From assembly GCA_018814045.1 (NCBI GenBank), contig JAHJAR010000020.1, forward strand, positions 1 through 46,996: a stretch of 46,996 nt of DNA, given 5' to 3'. The notes beneath the pieces are model-generated. The model was not told where the DNA came from. It saw nothing but the letters and a program-made list of their open reading frames with translations, and did not search any database. The number at the start of each line of letters is the position of its first letter. The first letter of the stretch is position 1. Source of the DNA: Planctomycetota bacterium (GTDB lineage Bacteria; Planctomycetota; Phycisphaerae; UBA1845; Fen-1342). The position numbers were made by a program, and so were the translations under genes. Positions 27,054 to 36,240 of this stretch are shown piece after piece.

Positions 27054-27583
27054 GAGTGCTTTCCTTCGCGACGCCCAAAGCGCTCGTAGTAGAGCAGCGC
27101 TACGATCGTCTTGGCGTCTATGATGCGGCCAGCGCTGATGGCGTGCAACGCGTCCGCGTATTCCATCGGCTCGACCAGGATGTCTTCGCCGGGCTCGAGC
27201 CGGGTCGGCCCGGGTTTCAGTTCGGTCGCCAGGAACACGTGCATGAGTTCGCTGCACATGCCGGGCGTGGAATAAAACGAGAGCAGCGGCTCCAGCCGCC
27301 CGGCCTGATAACCGGTCTCTTCCGCCAGTTCGCGCCGGGCGCATTCGAGCGGTGATTCCGGCGGCTCGACGCAACCGGCGGGCAGTTCGAGCAGGTCTTG
27401 CGCCACGGCGACGCGGTGGTTGCGAATGAGCACGACACGCCCGTCGTCGAGTATCGGCAAGATCACGCCGGCCCCGTCATGTACAACGTACTCATAGGGC
27501 CTCGTCTGCCCGTCCGAGCCGGGTAGCTCGCGTTTCATCAGGCGGAACTTCCGTCCTGTATATATCAACTCCGCATCCGACAT
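27050..27583 (-). CDS. Nudix hydrolase, ADP-ribose pyrophosphatase type
   Basis: 177 residues. The Nudix box is complete at residues 70-92 (G70, E76, R84, E85, E88, E89, G91). Upstream YEYVVHDGAGVILPI and downstream SFYSTPGMCSELMHVFLA are typical of ADP-ribose pyrophosphatases. It cleaves ADP-ribose or similar nucleoside diphosphates; a NAD-linked role beside a sirtuin in the same strand cluster is suggestive but not proven. First gene of the nudix-M50 pair. Confidence 0.9.
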   Translation of the reverse strand: MSDAELIYTGRKFRLMKRELPGSDGQTRPYEYVVHDGAGVILPILDDGRVVLIRNHRVAVAQDLLELPAGCVEPPESPLECARRELAEETGYQAGRLEPLLSFYSTPGMCSELMHVFLATELKPGPTRLEPGEDILVEPMEYADALHAISAGRIIDAKTIVALLYYERFGRREGKHS

Positions 27584-27603
27584 TCAGATTCCCTGTCTTG
27601 TGG

Positions 27604-27623
27604 CGGGCTGGCACCTCAGCCCG
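27604..27623. repeat. Small perfect hairpin upstream of the Nudix gene
   Basis: CGGGCTG at 27604-27610 pairs with CAGCCCG at 27617-27623 around a 6-base loop. It lies in the 207-base divergent spacer between the Nudix and transporter starts. Role unknown. Confidence 0.3.
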
Positions 27624-27790
27624 GCTACTGTGAACCACGTGCGGGCACGATTATATCGGGCTGGGCCGCAGCGTGCCTCCGCCAGCCGACGTGGAATCGC
27701 CTGGTCCCCAAGACGGGCGGTTCTGCGGTAGACTTTGCGGTCCTGGAACAGGCGCGCGCGACTTCGTTGCCCGGCAGGACCCGTACCCAC

Positions 27791-30037
27791 ATGAACTGGT
27801 TGGCCGATCGCTTTGTCCAAAACCGGCGCTTGGTGGCGGTGGTGGTGCTGGTGGTCACCGTGGTGGCGTTGGTTGGCTTGTCGCGACTGGGGATCGACGA
27901 TGAACCGCGTGGCATCTTCGAATCACGGGACGCGGCGCACGTTTACCTGGAGCAGGTCTTTGCCGACTTTGGCTCGGACGACAACGATTGCGTGCTGGTG
28001 GTCGAGGCCGAGGATCTGTTCACGCCGGGGGCGCTTGCCGCAATCCGCGCGCTCGTCACGGAGATCGGGCAGATCGACGGCGTCGAGGTCGTACGCAGTA
28101 TCGCCGATGTGGTCGTTTTCGAGAAAGGCGCGCTGCCGCGTGTGTTGCTGCCGGCGGCGGACGCGGCTCCCGGCGTGTTACAGCGGGCCCGCGACGCGGC
28201 CCTGGCGCACGCGCTGATCGCCGGCCAGTTGTTGTCGGACGACGCGCGCACGACGCTGATCATCGTGCGTTTGGCGGGCGACTCGCTTTCGATCGCCGAG
28301 ATCGAGCCGATCGTGCAACAGATTGGCGCGGCGATCACGGCCGGTGCGCAGGACAGCGGCGTTCGTGTGCGCCAGACAGGTGTTCCGCCCATTCGCGTCG
28401 AGATCTACCGCATGCTGCAACGGCAGCAGTACACGTTTGGCGTGGTGAGCACACTGACGGGGATTGCCATTGCGGTCGCGGTGTTTCGGCGTCCGGCGGC
28501 GGTGCTGATTCTCGTAATGGGGCCGGCGGTAGGCGTGATCTGGACGCTGGGGCTGTTGGGCTGGGTGGGCGAGCGCATCAACATCATCAACAGCGTGCTG
28601 CCGACGCTGGTGATCGTGATCGGGTTCACCGACGCGGTGCATCTGTTGCACGACATGCGCCGCTCGCGGGCGGCGGGACTGCATCCGGTAGAAGTGGGTC
28701 GCCTGGCAGTAACACATCTGGGATTGCCCTGCGCGCTGACGGCGCTCACGACGGCGATCGGCTTCGGCTCGCTGGCGGTGGCGGACCTCGAGATCATTCG
28801 CCGCTTTGGTTTGACCTGCGCGGCGGGGACGATCATGGCGTTTCTGGCGGTGGTGACGGTCGTGCCGCTATTGGGGAGCACGCGCCTCGGCTGGCATATT
28901 CACCGCGCGCGACCACTATCCGCGGCCGCGCGAGCTGGCCGGTGGTATGAGGCTTGTGCCCTGTTGGTCACGCGCCGCGCGCGGCTGGTCGCCGTTGGGG
29001 GCGTGGTGCTTACATTGCTGCTGGGCTCCAGCGCCATGTTTCTACGGCCGGATAACAGCCTGGATGAGGCGATACCGACCCGCAACGAGTCGTTTCAGGC
29101 ATTGCAACATTGCGACCGCGTTTTCGGCGGGGCGCTGTTCGCGTACGTGGTCGTGGAGTGGTCACCGGCGCTGCGGTGGGCAGCACCGGAAGTGCTGAGA
29201 GCGTTGCAGGATGTGCACGACATGTTGGACGCGGAGAGTCTCACGCGGGGTCCGTTGTCGCTGCTCGACATTCTGCACGCGTTGCCGGGTGACGTCGCGG
29301 ACCGCGACGCGCAGGCGGCTATGTTGTCGCTGGTGCCGACGGATGTGTTGGGGCGTTTTGTGAATGAGGGGCGGCGGCGGACGCTGGTCGCGGCACACGT
29401 GCGTGACGCAGGGACGGGCGTGTATGAGCCGGTGTTCGATCGATTGGAGCAACGCTTGGCTGAAATGGAACGGCGGCACCAGGGCCTCACGTTCCACCTG
29501 ACCGGGACATCCGTGGTCGCGGTGCGCGATGTGCACCGCATGATCGCCGACCTGGCGCGCGGGTTGCTGCTGGCAGCGGGCGTGATTTTCGGCGTGATGA
29601 CGGTGAATTTCCGGTCGGTTCGCCTGGGTGTGATCAGCGTGTTGCCGAACCTGTTCCCCCTGGCGGCGGCGGCGGCAGTATTGGTGGTGACGGGCCAGCC
29701 GCTGCAAATCACGGGTGTGATTGTGTTCACGATCTGTCTCGGGATCGCGGTCGATGACACGATTCACTTTCTGGCGCGTTTTCGGCGCGAGTTGGCGGTC
29801 GAGGGCGACGTGGCGGCGGCGATCCGACGCAGCTTGGTGGCCGTGGGCGGTGCGCTGGTGACAACAACGGTCGTGCTCCTGAGCGGTTTTGGCACGATCA
29901 TGTTGAGCGAGATGCCGCCCGTGCGGTTGTTCGCGTGGCTGTCGTGCAGCGCGTTCGCGGCGGCGTTGCTCGGCGACGTGGTGATTCTGCCGGCGTTGCT
30001 GATGTGTTTCTGTCGGCGGCGTCAGGCAGAGGCGTAG
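27791..30037 (+). CDS. RND-superfamily (MMPL/SSD-type) membrane transporter
   Basis: 748 residues in the two-fold layout of RND proteins: helix 1 at about 13-33, a large extracytoplasmic loop (about 34-210), five or six helices, then a second helix (about 395-417), loop (about 418-590) and helix block. The family signature of four helices with IGFTDAVHLLHDMRRSR in half one and LGIAVDDTIHFLARFRRE in half two carries acidic residues of the proton-relay type. MMPL-like members export lipids, hopanoids or siderophores; the cargo here is unknown. The ATG at 27791 lacks a strong ribosome site. The 3' end overlaps the convergent gene by 16 bases. Confidence 0.87.
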   Translation: MNWLADRFVQNRRLVAVVVLVVTVVALVGLSRLGIDDEPRGIFESRDAAHVYLEQVFADFGSDDNDCVLVVEAEDLFTPGALAAIRALVTEIGQIDGVEVVRSIADVVVFEKGALPRVLLPAADAAPGVLQRARDAALAHALIAGQLLSDDARTTLIIVRLAGDSLSIAEIEPIVQQIGAAITAGAQDSGVRVRQTGVPPIRVEIYRMLQRQQYTFGVVSTLTGIAIAVAVFRRPAAVLILVMGPAVGVIWTLGLLGWVGERINIINSVLPTLVIVIGFTDAVHLLHDMRRSRAAGLHPVEVGRLAVTHLGLPCALTALTTAIGFGSLAVADLEIIRRFGLTCAAGTIMAFLAVVTVVPLLGSTRLGWHIHRARPLSAAARAGRWYEACALLVTRRARLVAVGGVVLTLLLGSSAMFLRPDNSLDEAIPTRNESFQALQHCDRVFGGALFAYVVVEWSPALRWAAPEVLRALQDVHDMLDAESLTRGPLSLLDILHALPGDVADRDAQAAMLSLVPTDVLGRFVNEGRRRTLVAAHVRDAGTGVYEPVFDRLEQRLAEMERRHQGLTFHLTGTSVVAVRDVHRMIADLARGLLLAAGVIFGVMTVNFRSVRLGVISVLPNLFPLAAAAAVLVVTGQPLQITGVIVFTICLGIAVDDTIHFLARFRRELAVEGDVAAAIRRSLVAVGGALVTTTVVLLSGFGTIMLSEMPPVRLFAWLSCSAFAAALLGDVVILPALLMCFCRRRQAEA

Positions 30038-31425
30038 CGCACGTCCGTCAGGGCGCGGCGCAGGCGCACCAGACCCCATATCAATGCAGCCAGCGGCAAC
30101 AGCGAAATGACCATGCCAAAGATGACCTGATGGGGCAACGGACCCCAGCCGCGTATGTACACGCTGCCGGGGAACAGGTGCAGGTAACTCACAACGTGTG
30201 CAGCCCACTGGCAGAGTGTCACCAAGAGCATCGTGCCCAGCAGCAGCACGGAGGCGTAGCACGTGGCGACCGTGGTGGGGCGCGGGTCGAGCTGCCCCAA
30301 CCGGCAGGCCCGCAGGGCCATCAGCGCCAGGCCCACGAAGCACAGCAGGGACAGAGCGAGCGCTATGGTGACGAATGTCAGGCCGAAGGAAAAGACCATC
30401 TCGTGCACCCAGTATGAACGAATCTCGCCCACCAGAATCGGGATGGATCCCAATGCGCCGACGAGGCCCGCCACAAAGCACGTGCAGATGGCAAAACGCG
30501 TGGCGGCCTGCGGCGCTTCATACACCGCGAGTGTGCGAAAGAAGTCGCGCTCACGCAAGATCGCCCGCGCGGTCCGGATATAGGCCCGCGGTCGGGCGGA
30601 CCAGCGCGTGGCCTGGGTCCACGAGGGTGACTGACGCGTTTGCGGCAGAGAGGCGTGCACCGCATGATTGCACTCCGGGCAGCGGCCGTCCAGCGGAAGG
30701 CCGGTCAGAGCGTAGCCGCAGCCGTTGCAGCGCGGAACGTTGGGCTCCCAACCGGGGCCCTCAGGCGGGCCGGCGTAGCGCGTTCCGAGTCGCAAGACCA
30801 CGTTGGTCCACCAGGCGAGCGCGGCGATGACAAACGCAAATTTGGTGAATCCCGGCCCCAGGCCGACCTCGTCCAGCAGGTTGTCCAGGTCGGCCAGGTG
30901 TGCTAGTAGCACCAGCGCCGCCGGCGGGACCAGGCAGGTCGTGCTCCAGAGCACGAGTTTGACGCTGCGGAAATACAGGCGTCGGCCGCGTTCGCCCGCG
31001 GCGATGAACGGCATCAGCAAAAAACCCAGTAGCCAGGTAACGCCGTGGATCGCCAGGATGACTCCGAGGGCAGCGTAGATGTCGCCGGAGTTCTCTGTTG
31101 CCATGAACAAGCCGGAAACCAGGGTCGCCGAGGGGATGCGGAGCAGGTCCAGCGGTTGCAGGTCGGTGGCGTGCAGGTGGTCAATCAGCCCCTGCTGCGT
31201 CGAGAGCATCACCGTTGCAGCGAGCAGACTGGCCGCGGTCCACAGGCTGGCCATATGCACAAAGACGGTGACGGCCCAGGTGGAGCGGGAGACGCTGGCC
31301 GACATGCGGCCCGGGACGAACCAGAGTGCAATCGCTGCGGGCAGCGCGAGCAGCCAGCCGATGTGGCCGGCCGCGACGGGTGCGGACGCCGATGGTGCCC
31401 AATGCTCGGGAACGGCGTTGTTCAC
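30022..31425 (-). CDS. Multi-spanning membrane protein with internal zinc ribbon, unknown function
   Basis: 467 residues: about four to five hydrophobic helices, then a cytoplasmic zinc ribbon at about 233-255 (CNGCGYALTGLPLDGRCPEC, four cysteines), then four to five more helices. The ribbon matches one seen in many planctomycete membrane proteins. Its ATG overlaps the stop of the 511-residue gene (ATGA), so they are made together. No function is recognised. Confidence 0.75.
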   Translation of the reverse strand: MNNAVPEHWAPSASAPVAAGHIGWLLALPAAIALWFVPGRMSASVSRSTWAVTVFVHMASLWTAASLLAATVMLSTQQGLIDHLHATDLQPLDLLRIPSATLVSGLFMATENSGDIYAALGVILAIHGVTWLLGFLLMPFIAAGERGRRLYFRSVKLVLWSTTCLVPPAALVLLAHLADLDNLLDEVGLGPGFTKFAFVIAALAWWTNVVLRLGTRYAGPPEGPGWEPNVPRCNGCGYALTGLPLDGRCPECNHAVHASLPQTRQSPSWTQATRWSARPRAYIRTARAILRERDFFRTLAVYEAPQAATRFAICTCFVAGLVGALGSIPILVGEIRSYWVHEMVFSFGLTFVTIALALSLLCFVGLALMALRACRLGQLDPRPTTVATCYASVLLLGTMLLVTLCQWAAHVVSYLHLFPGSVYIRGWGPLPHQVIFGMVISLLPLAALIWGLVRLRRALTDVRYASA

Positions 31426-32957
31426 GGCGTACCTCCGTCGGCGGTGTCCGGAGTGATTTCGGACCTGTCGAGCGGGACAGCGGTGGGCTCGTATATCGGA
31501 GGCCAGCGCGGGTGGGTGTAGACATCATCCGCCGACTGTCCACGCGCGGGGCGCCCGTATTGATCCAGGGGCATTACGCCGCCGTTGTCAACGCCATCAC
31601 GGCCGCAGGAGTAGAGGATGAATTCGGCGTCCGCAGTGGGGCGGTAGCGGAAAGGCTCTTCGGTGTAGGGATCGGGCGGGAGGTCGTCGATGAACTCAGG
31701 AACCAGGCTGGAGAGAGTCGTCGGGTAATGTCCCTGCCGCGCGTGGTACAGATTGAGGGCGAGCATGATACGCGTTGCCCGGCGGTGTGCCGTGGCGCCG
31801 ACGAAGGTGCTGTACGCCGCGGCGCCGGGCATTCCGCCTTGCAGGTGCAAGGCCCACGGGACTGGGCCGGCGAGCGGGTCTTGGAAATACACGCCCTCCA
31901 ACTCGTCGAACAGAACTTGTTGGGCAGCCTGGTAGGGCAATTGTGCCACCCCTTCCGCCTGCTCGATTAGACGGTCGAGCTTGCTGAGGGCTGTTTGGCG
32001 ATCGTAGTACAAAGGCGCGCAGAGGTTCCACAAACGGCTGCGCGCACACGGGCGCCCCGGAGGTGGTCCACCGAAGAGACTCATGGGTGACGGCAGGGCA
32101 CTGAGCACCAGCCAACCGTTGCCGTGGCCGTTGTCGGTGTAGCTGGACAGTATCATTTCACGGAGGGGAGACAGTTCGCCCCGCACTGTCTGCCGCCAGA
32201 AGTCGTCGAGTGATGGCAGCTCGCGTAGCGTCTTATCGATCTCGGCGGCCAGATCGGCCGGAATGTCCGCCTCCAGCGTCAAGTACATTAGCTCGGTTGT
32301 GCAGGTTGCCTCGCAGCCCAGCCCTACGAGTGCATTGACCAGGTTTTTCGGATGACTCGCATGCGCGAGCCACAAGCCCGTCTTCAAGTCTCCCCAGGCG
32401 GCGGCGACATCGTGCCGCTCGGCGTGCTGGTAACGCGCTCGGGCGACCAACAGCCTGGCGGTGCGGCGGATCTCGTGCGGGCCGATTGTCAGCGCACCGC
32501 TGGTTCCCAACTCTTCAACGCGATATGAATGGCCGCGGACGGCTATCAAGCTGGCCAGAAAGTCGCTGACAGGTTGCGAGGCGAGGTGCGCGGCCGCTGC
32601 CCGCAAGAACGGGCGCCCGTCCAGATCCCACGGGCCGGTGCGCACATCGTCAATCTCCAGGGGCTGCTGCTGCACCGGTGGATCCCAGCGCATGCCCGGA
32701 GGCGGTTTCAGGTTGAGCACTGGCCGCGCGGGAAACGAGTCGAGCACCTTGGCCAGAATGCGCGTGCCTTCGTCGGGCGGCGGCGGGGCGGGATTCTGGC
32801 TGTCAGCAGCGCGGCGTCCGGGCTGCCCCGGAGGAGTGGTGATGTGAACGTAGGCGAAATGGGCGAACCAGGGCAGAAGAGCGGCCAGCAGCAGGATCTT
32901 CAGCAGTAGCCACGACCAGTGTTGCGGTCGCGAAGATTGAGTCGATCCCGTGCTCAT
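31422..32957 (-). CDS. Large single-pass exported protein, planctomycete type, unknown function
   Basis: 511 residues: one N-terminal membrane helix (about 15-37) and a long extracytoplasmic part. Near the C-terminus, ALNLYHARQGHYPTTLSSLVPEFIDDLPPDPYTEEPFRYR resembles the C-terminal half of type II secretion pseudopilins, and the end reads FILYSCGRDGVDNGG, a pattern found in planctomycete exported proteins. There is no pseudopilin leader. It is coupled to the zinc-ribbon membrane protein by an ATGA overlap, so the two may form a complex. No function is assigned. Confidence 0.7.
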   Translation of the reverse strand: MSTGSTQSSRPQHWSWLLLKILLLAALLPWFAHFAYVHITTPPGQPGRRAADSQNPAPPPPDEGTRILAKVLDSFPARPVLNLKPPPGMRWDPPVQQQPLEIDDVRTGPWDLDGRPFLRAAAAHLASQPVSDFLASLIAVRGHSYRVEELGTSGALTIGPHEIRRTARLLVARARYQHAERHDVAAAWGDLKTGLWLAHASHPKNLVNALVGLGCEATCTTELMYLTLEADIPADLAAEIDKTLRELPSLDDFWRQTVRGELSPLREMILSSYTDNGHGNGWLVLSALPSPMSLFGGPPPGRPCARSRLWNLCAPLYYDRQTALSKLDRLIEQAEGVAQLPYQAAQQVLFDELEGVYFQDPLAGPVPWALHLQGGMPGAAAYSTFVGATAHRRATRIMLALNLYHARQGHYPTTLSSLVPEFIDDLPPDPYTEEPFRYRPTADAEFILYSCGRDGVDNGGVMPLDQYGRPARGQSADDVYTHPRWPPIYEPTAVPLDRSEITPDTADGGTP

Positions 32958-33133
32958 TCGCAGCTCCCGCCGGACTCGCCCGGTTCCGCCTCTGCGCGTT
33001 CACGCCATAGAACCTCATACATACATACGCACGGCCTGGCAATCGGTCGCAATCGATGGCGCGGCCAGACCACGCGCGGACCGAGTATGACGCCCCCGGC
33101 AGCTCCGCTTGGCATGTTGGCAGCGGGCATGTG

Positions 33134-33904
33134 CTAATCGCTTTCGAGCACGAGCCCGTCGTACGCCAACGCCATTCCCGGCGGCAACTCGGCGTTGGTC
33201 TGAGCGTGTCCCAACTCGTGCGCGATGTGCGTGAAGTACGTTCGACGCGCGCCGATGCGGTGGGCCTCGGCCACGGCCTCTTCCAGGTTGAAATGCGTGC
33301 TGTGGGGCCGGCGGCGAACGGCGTCTAGAATCAGTATGTCGAGATCGTCGAGCAACGGGCGTGACTCGGCGGGGATGAAATTGCAGTCTGTGCAGTAGGC
33401 TACAGCGCCGATTCGATAGCCCAGCACCGGCAACCGTCCGTGCAGGTAGTGGATCGGTTGCACGCGGCGGCCGAACAGCTCGAACGGCTCGGTACGGACG
33501 TTCAGGCGCAACTGCGGCTTGGCGCTCGGGTAGTCCGGGTCGTCGGCAAAGGCGTACGGGAACATCTGCTTCAGCCGCTCGGCCGTGGCGCCGTCGGAGT
33601 AGAGGTCCAGCGTTTGCTGCTGAATCCAGTTGAAACGCCGCAGATCGTCCAGTCCGGCGACATGATCGGCATGGCAATGCGTGTAAAGGACGGCGTCCGC
33701 GCGGCGCACGCCGTTGGCCACACATTGCAGCCGCAACTCGGGCCCCGTGTCGATCAACACGTTGTGCCCGTCGTAGCTGAAGAGGCCGCCAGTGCGAGTG
33801 CGTTGATCACGCGGGTCGGTCGAGGTGCAGACGGGGCAGTCGCAGGCGATCATCGGGACACCATGCGACGTGCCCGAACCCAGGATCGTGATGCGCAGCG
33901 GCAT
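33134..33904 (-). CDS. MBL-fold metallo-hydrolase, PhnP-like
   Basis: 256 residues. The metallo-beta-lactamase motif is THCHADH (His76, His78, Asp80, His81). The N-terminal LGSGTSHGVPMIACDCPVC with clustered cysteines and the late THIAHELGH segment match the PhnP/cyclic-phosphodiesterase-like branch. Members hydrolyse cyclic or phosphodiester bonds; no phosphonate genes are nearby, so substrate is open. It lies 176 bases before the 511-residue gene on the same strand. Confidence 0.85.
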   Translation of the reverse strand: MPLRITILGSGTSHGVPMIACDCPVCTSTDPRDQRTRTGGLFSYDGHNVLIDTGPELRLQCVANGVRRADAVLYTHCHADHVAGLDDLRRFNWIQQQTLDLYSDGATAERLKQMFPYAFADDPDYPSAKPQLRLNVRTEPFELFGRRVQPIHYLHGRLPVLGYRIGAVAYCTDCNFIPAESRPLLDDLDILILDAVRRRPHSTHFNLEEAVAEAHRIGARRTYFTHIAHELGHAQTNAELPPGMALAYDGLVLESD

Positions 33905-34257
33905 GTGTACCTCGTAGTGACGCGCTCAGACCGGGGATGATTCTAGCGATCGGTCGCCCGGGAGGGAACATACGGCGCGGGTGTTGTACAAGCCTCGTCA
34001 CCTCCGCCGTGCCGGCCAGACGAGGGCGTGTAGAGATCGTCTGGTGACCAGCGGTCGAGACAGAACTCGACCGTGGGAAACAAGCTGGCCTCCCGCGTTC
34101 GGGACAGAGCCCGGACGCCTCCAGATCGATAACTCCCTGGAGCGGGCGCGCGCCATCCTCGGCCGACAGCGGTTAGAACCTATCCCAGAACCGTCCAGAG
34201 GTGGGCAGCAGAGCCGAGCCGCACGCGTCAGCAAGCGTTTCTGCGGCAACCGCTCCC
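33905..34257. other. Intergenic spacer containing a repeat element
   Basis: Apart from the element at 34174-34297 no gene, terminator or RNA is recognised. The 34000-34160 part is GC-rich without conserved motifs. Confidence 0.5.
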
Positions 34258-34297
34258 TTACGGTCGCGGCTCGGAAAGAGTCTTGGGATAGGTTCTA
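34174..34297. repeat. Complete-looking repeat element with terminal inverted repeats, copy D
   Basis: Perfect 14-base ends TAGAACCTATCCCA (34174-34187) and TGGGATAGGTTCTA (34284-34297) enclose the same inverted-repeat core as copies A-C: left arm from 34214 (CCGAGCCGCACGCGT...), right arm 34249-34274 (...TTACGGTCGCGGCTCGG). The 124-base size, clean ends and lack of coding fit a MITE-like element. It reaches into the 3' end of the VKOR-DsbA fusion gene. Confidence 0.8.
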
Positions 34298-36240
34298 GTG
34301 CCATGCCCCTGCTCCCGACCCGCCTCTTCCAGAATCCGCTCCAGCACGCGGTCGCCCTCGCGGAGCCAGCGTGGCACCCACTTCTCGTTGACGAATACCA
34401 TCGGAATGCTCCGCAAGCCCAGTTGCTTGGCAGCGTGGACGTCCTCCACGATCGCCGTCGCGACGGCCGCGTCATCCAGGGTGGCGAAGAACACGTCCGC
34501 CTCCAGCCCGAGTTGCGGCACCGCTTCGCGCAGCGTCTTCGCGTTGAGCCCGTCCTGGTGGTCCATCAACCAGTCGTGCATCCGCCAATACCCTTCCGCC
34601 CCGCCGAGCGCACCGGCCGCTTCAGCCGCACGGGCGGCCAGACACGCCTGCGGGTGCATCGTCGACTTGACCTCCGGGTTACAGCCCTGATCGACTGGAT
34701 AGTGCCGAAACGCATAGGACGCATCCGCGCGCTGCTCCAGGAACGCCCGAATGATCCCGTCCGCCTGCGCTGTGAAGGGCTCCTGGTAGTCACCCCAGAC
34801 AACGATGCGCACCGCCGCGTCCGTCGCCCCGCGCGTCCAGGTCCGGTTGTCGGCTGGCAGCCGCCGCACTCTCTGCTCGCGCCAGTCGGCGACGTACTTC
34901 TCGCTGGCGGTGGGCGGCTGGTCGTGGGCGGCGGTCATCGGCGGGGGGTTCGTGGCCGCCACGCTTTGCACGGCACGCACGACGGCATCCTTGGCGTACC
35001 AACCCTTGAATTCCACCCCGTTGATGAAGATCATCGGCGTGAAGTGCAGCCCCAGCGTGAGAGCTTCCTGGATGTCCGCCTCCACGCGTGCCAACGTCTC
35101 CGGCCCGGTCATCACGCGCGTGAACTCCGTGGCGTCGTAGCCCAGCTCACGCAGCCCCTCCAGTAACTGGGCCCGGGTGAACGAACCGTGGCGGTCGAAC
35201 AGCCAATGGTGCATTTCCCAGAAGGCGTCGTTGCCGCGCAGAATGCCCGCCGCCTCGGCGGCCCGTGCGGCCCAGCAGGCGTTCGCGTGCGGGTTGCGCT
35301 CGGCGAAGCGCGGGTTGCAGTCGTTGCACATCGGGAAGTGCTTGAGCGACACCGAAATGTCGTCACGCTCCTCCAACAGCAGACGGATCTCGCGCTCGAT
35401 CCGATTGCAGTCCACGCACTGATAGTCGGTGAAGAGCACCAAACGTAGCGGTGCCTGCTCCGGCCCCCAGCGGTAGCGACCGGTGAACCCCTGCGGGGTG
35501 GTCTCGACCGCGTCCGGCGAAGCCTCATTCGTCGCCGTTGTGGCCGGATGTGTCGTTGTGACGGAAGCCGGATCAACCATCGCCGCTGTCTTCTGGCTAG
35601 TCGCGGCGATGATTTCGCCTATCGACTTGCTCAATTCGCGCTCGCCGCGCTCGGCCAGGGCCTGGTTCTGCCGCCAGTGTGCCACGCCGAGCGCGAAACT
35701 GGCCAACACGAATACGAGCCCGACCGTGCCCAGCGTCCGTGATGCTGGCGCAGCCATCCGGCTGCGGACGCTTTCGAGCGTGAGCCAGAAAACGAGGTTG
35801 CCGGCGTGCGCGGCCACGCAGTACTGGCAAATGTGCCCCTCGACCAGCATGATGATAGTGAACCCCAGCGAGGCCACGACGCCACATCTGACTACCAGAC
35901 GCAGCAACGGGGGCGTGCTGGCCCGCGTCCCCCCCCACACGGTCAGCAACGCCAGGAAATAGGCGACGCCGACAAACGACACCGGCCAGTTGATCACCGG
36001 TATCTTGCTCCAGGCGCTGGCCGCGACCTGGTCGCAGGCGCTGCCAGGACCGCAACCGGGCAGGCTCACGGCATCCAGGTTCTTCAGCGCCAGCACGAGG
36101 GCCGTGCCGGCCGCGACAAGCAGCGCCAGGGCACCGACTGTCCGCTGGAGAACCGGAATGGTCGTGGAAGGGTGTTGAGTGGGGCCATGACCGGGACTGG
36201 CTCCCGTGTTTCGCTTGCGTTTCGAACGAGACTTCGTCAT
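34258..36240 (-). CDS. VKOR - DsbA - DsbA fusion, disulfide-bond formation protein
   Basis: 660 residues. A VKOR domain (about 28-190, four to five helices) has loop cysteines 63 and 69 and the quinone-linked CQYC (138-141); it would reoxidise a fused thioredoxin. DsbA-like domain 1 (about 255-425) has active site CVDC (275-278) and cis-Pro in FTPMIFING. DsbA-like domain 2 (about 470-645) keeps the fold motifs (VVWGDYQ, SIPMVFVNE) but has EPFT (487-490) instead of CxxC. The ATG at 36240 starts a basic N-terminus; upstream frame is not homologous. The last 12 residues and the TAA lie in repeat copy D, so the original C-terminus was replaced or extended. Confidence 0.9.
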   Translation of the reverse strand: MTKSRSKRKRNTGASPGHGPTQHPSTTIPVLQRTVGALALLVAAGTALVLALKNLDAVSLPGCGPGSACDQVAASAWSKIPVINWPVSFVGVAYFLALLTVWGGTRASTPPLLRLVVRCGVVASLGFTIIMLVEGHICQYCVAAHAGNLVFWLTLESVRSRMAAPASRTLGTVGLVFVLASFALGVAHWRQNQALAERGERELSKSIGEIIAATSQKTAAMVDPASVTTTHPATTATNEASPDAVETTPQGFTGRYRWGPEQAPLRLVLFTDYQCVDCNRIEREIRLLLEERDDISVSLKHFPMCNDCNPRFAERNPHANACWAARAAEAAGILRGNDAFWEMHHWLFDRHGSFTRAQLLEGLRELGYDATEFTRVMTGPETLARVEADIQEALTLGLHFTPMIFINGVEFKGWYAKDAVVRAVQSVAATNPPPMTAAHDQPPTASEKYVADWREQRVRRLPADNRTWTRGATDAAVRIVVWGDYQEPFTAQADGIIRAFLEQRADASYAFRHYPVDQGCNPEVKSTMHPQACLAARAAEAAGALGGAEGYWRMHDWLMDHQDGLNAKTLREAVPQLGLEADVFFATLDDAAVATAIVEDVHAAKQLGLRSIPMVFVNEKWVPRWLREGDRVLERILEEAGREQGHGTRTYPKTLSEPRP

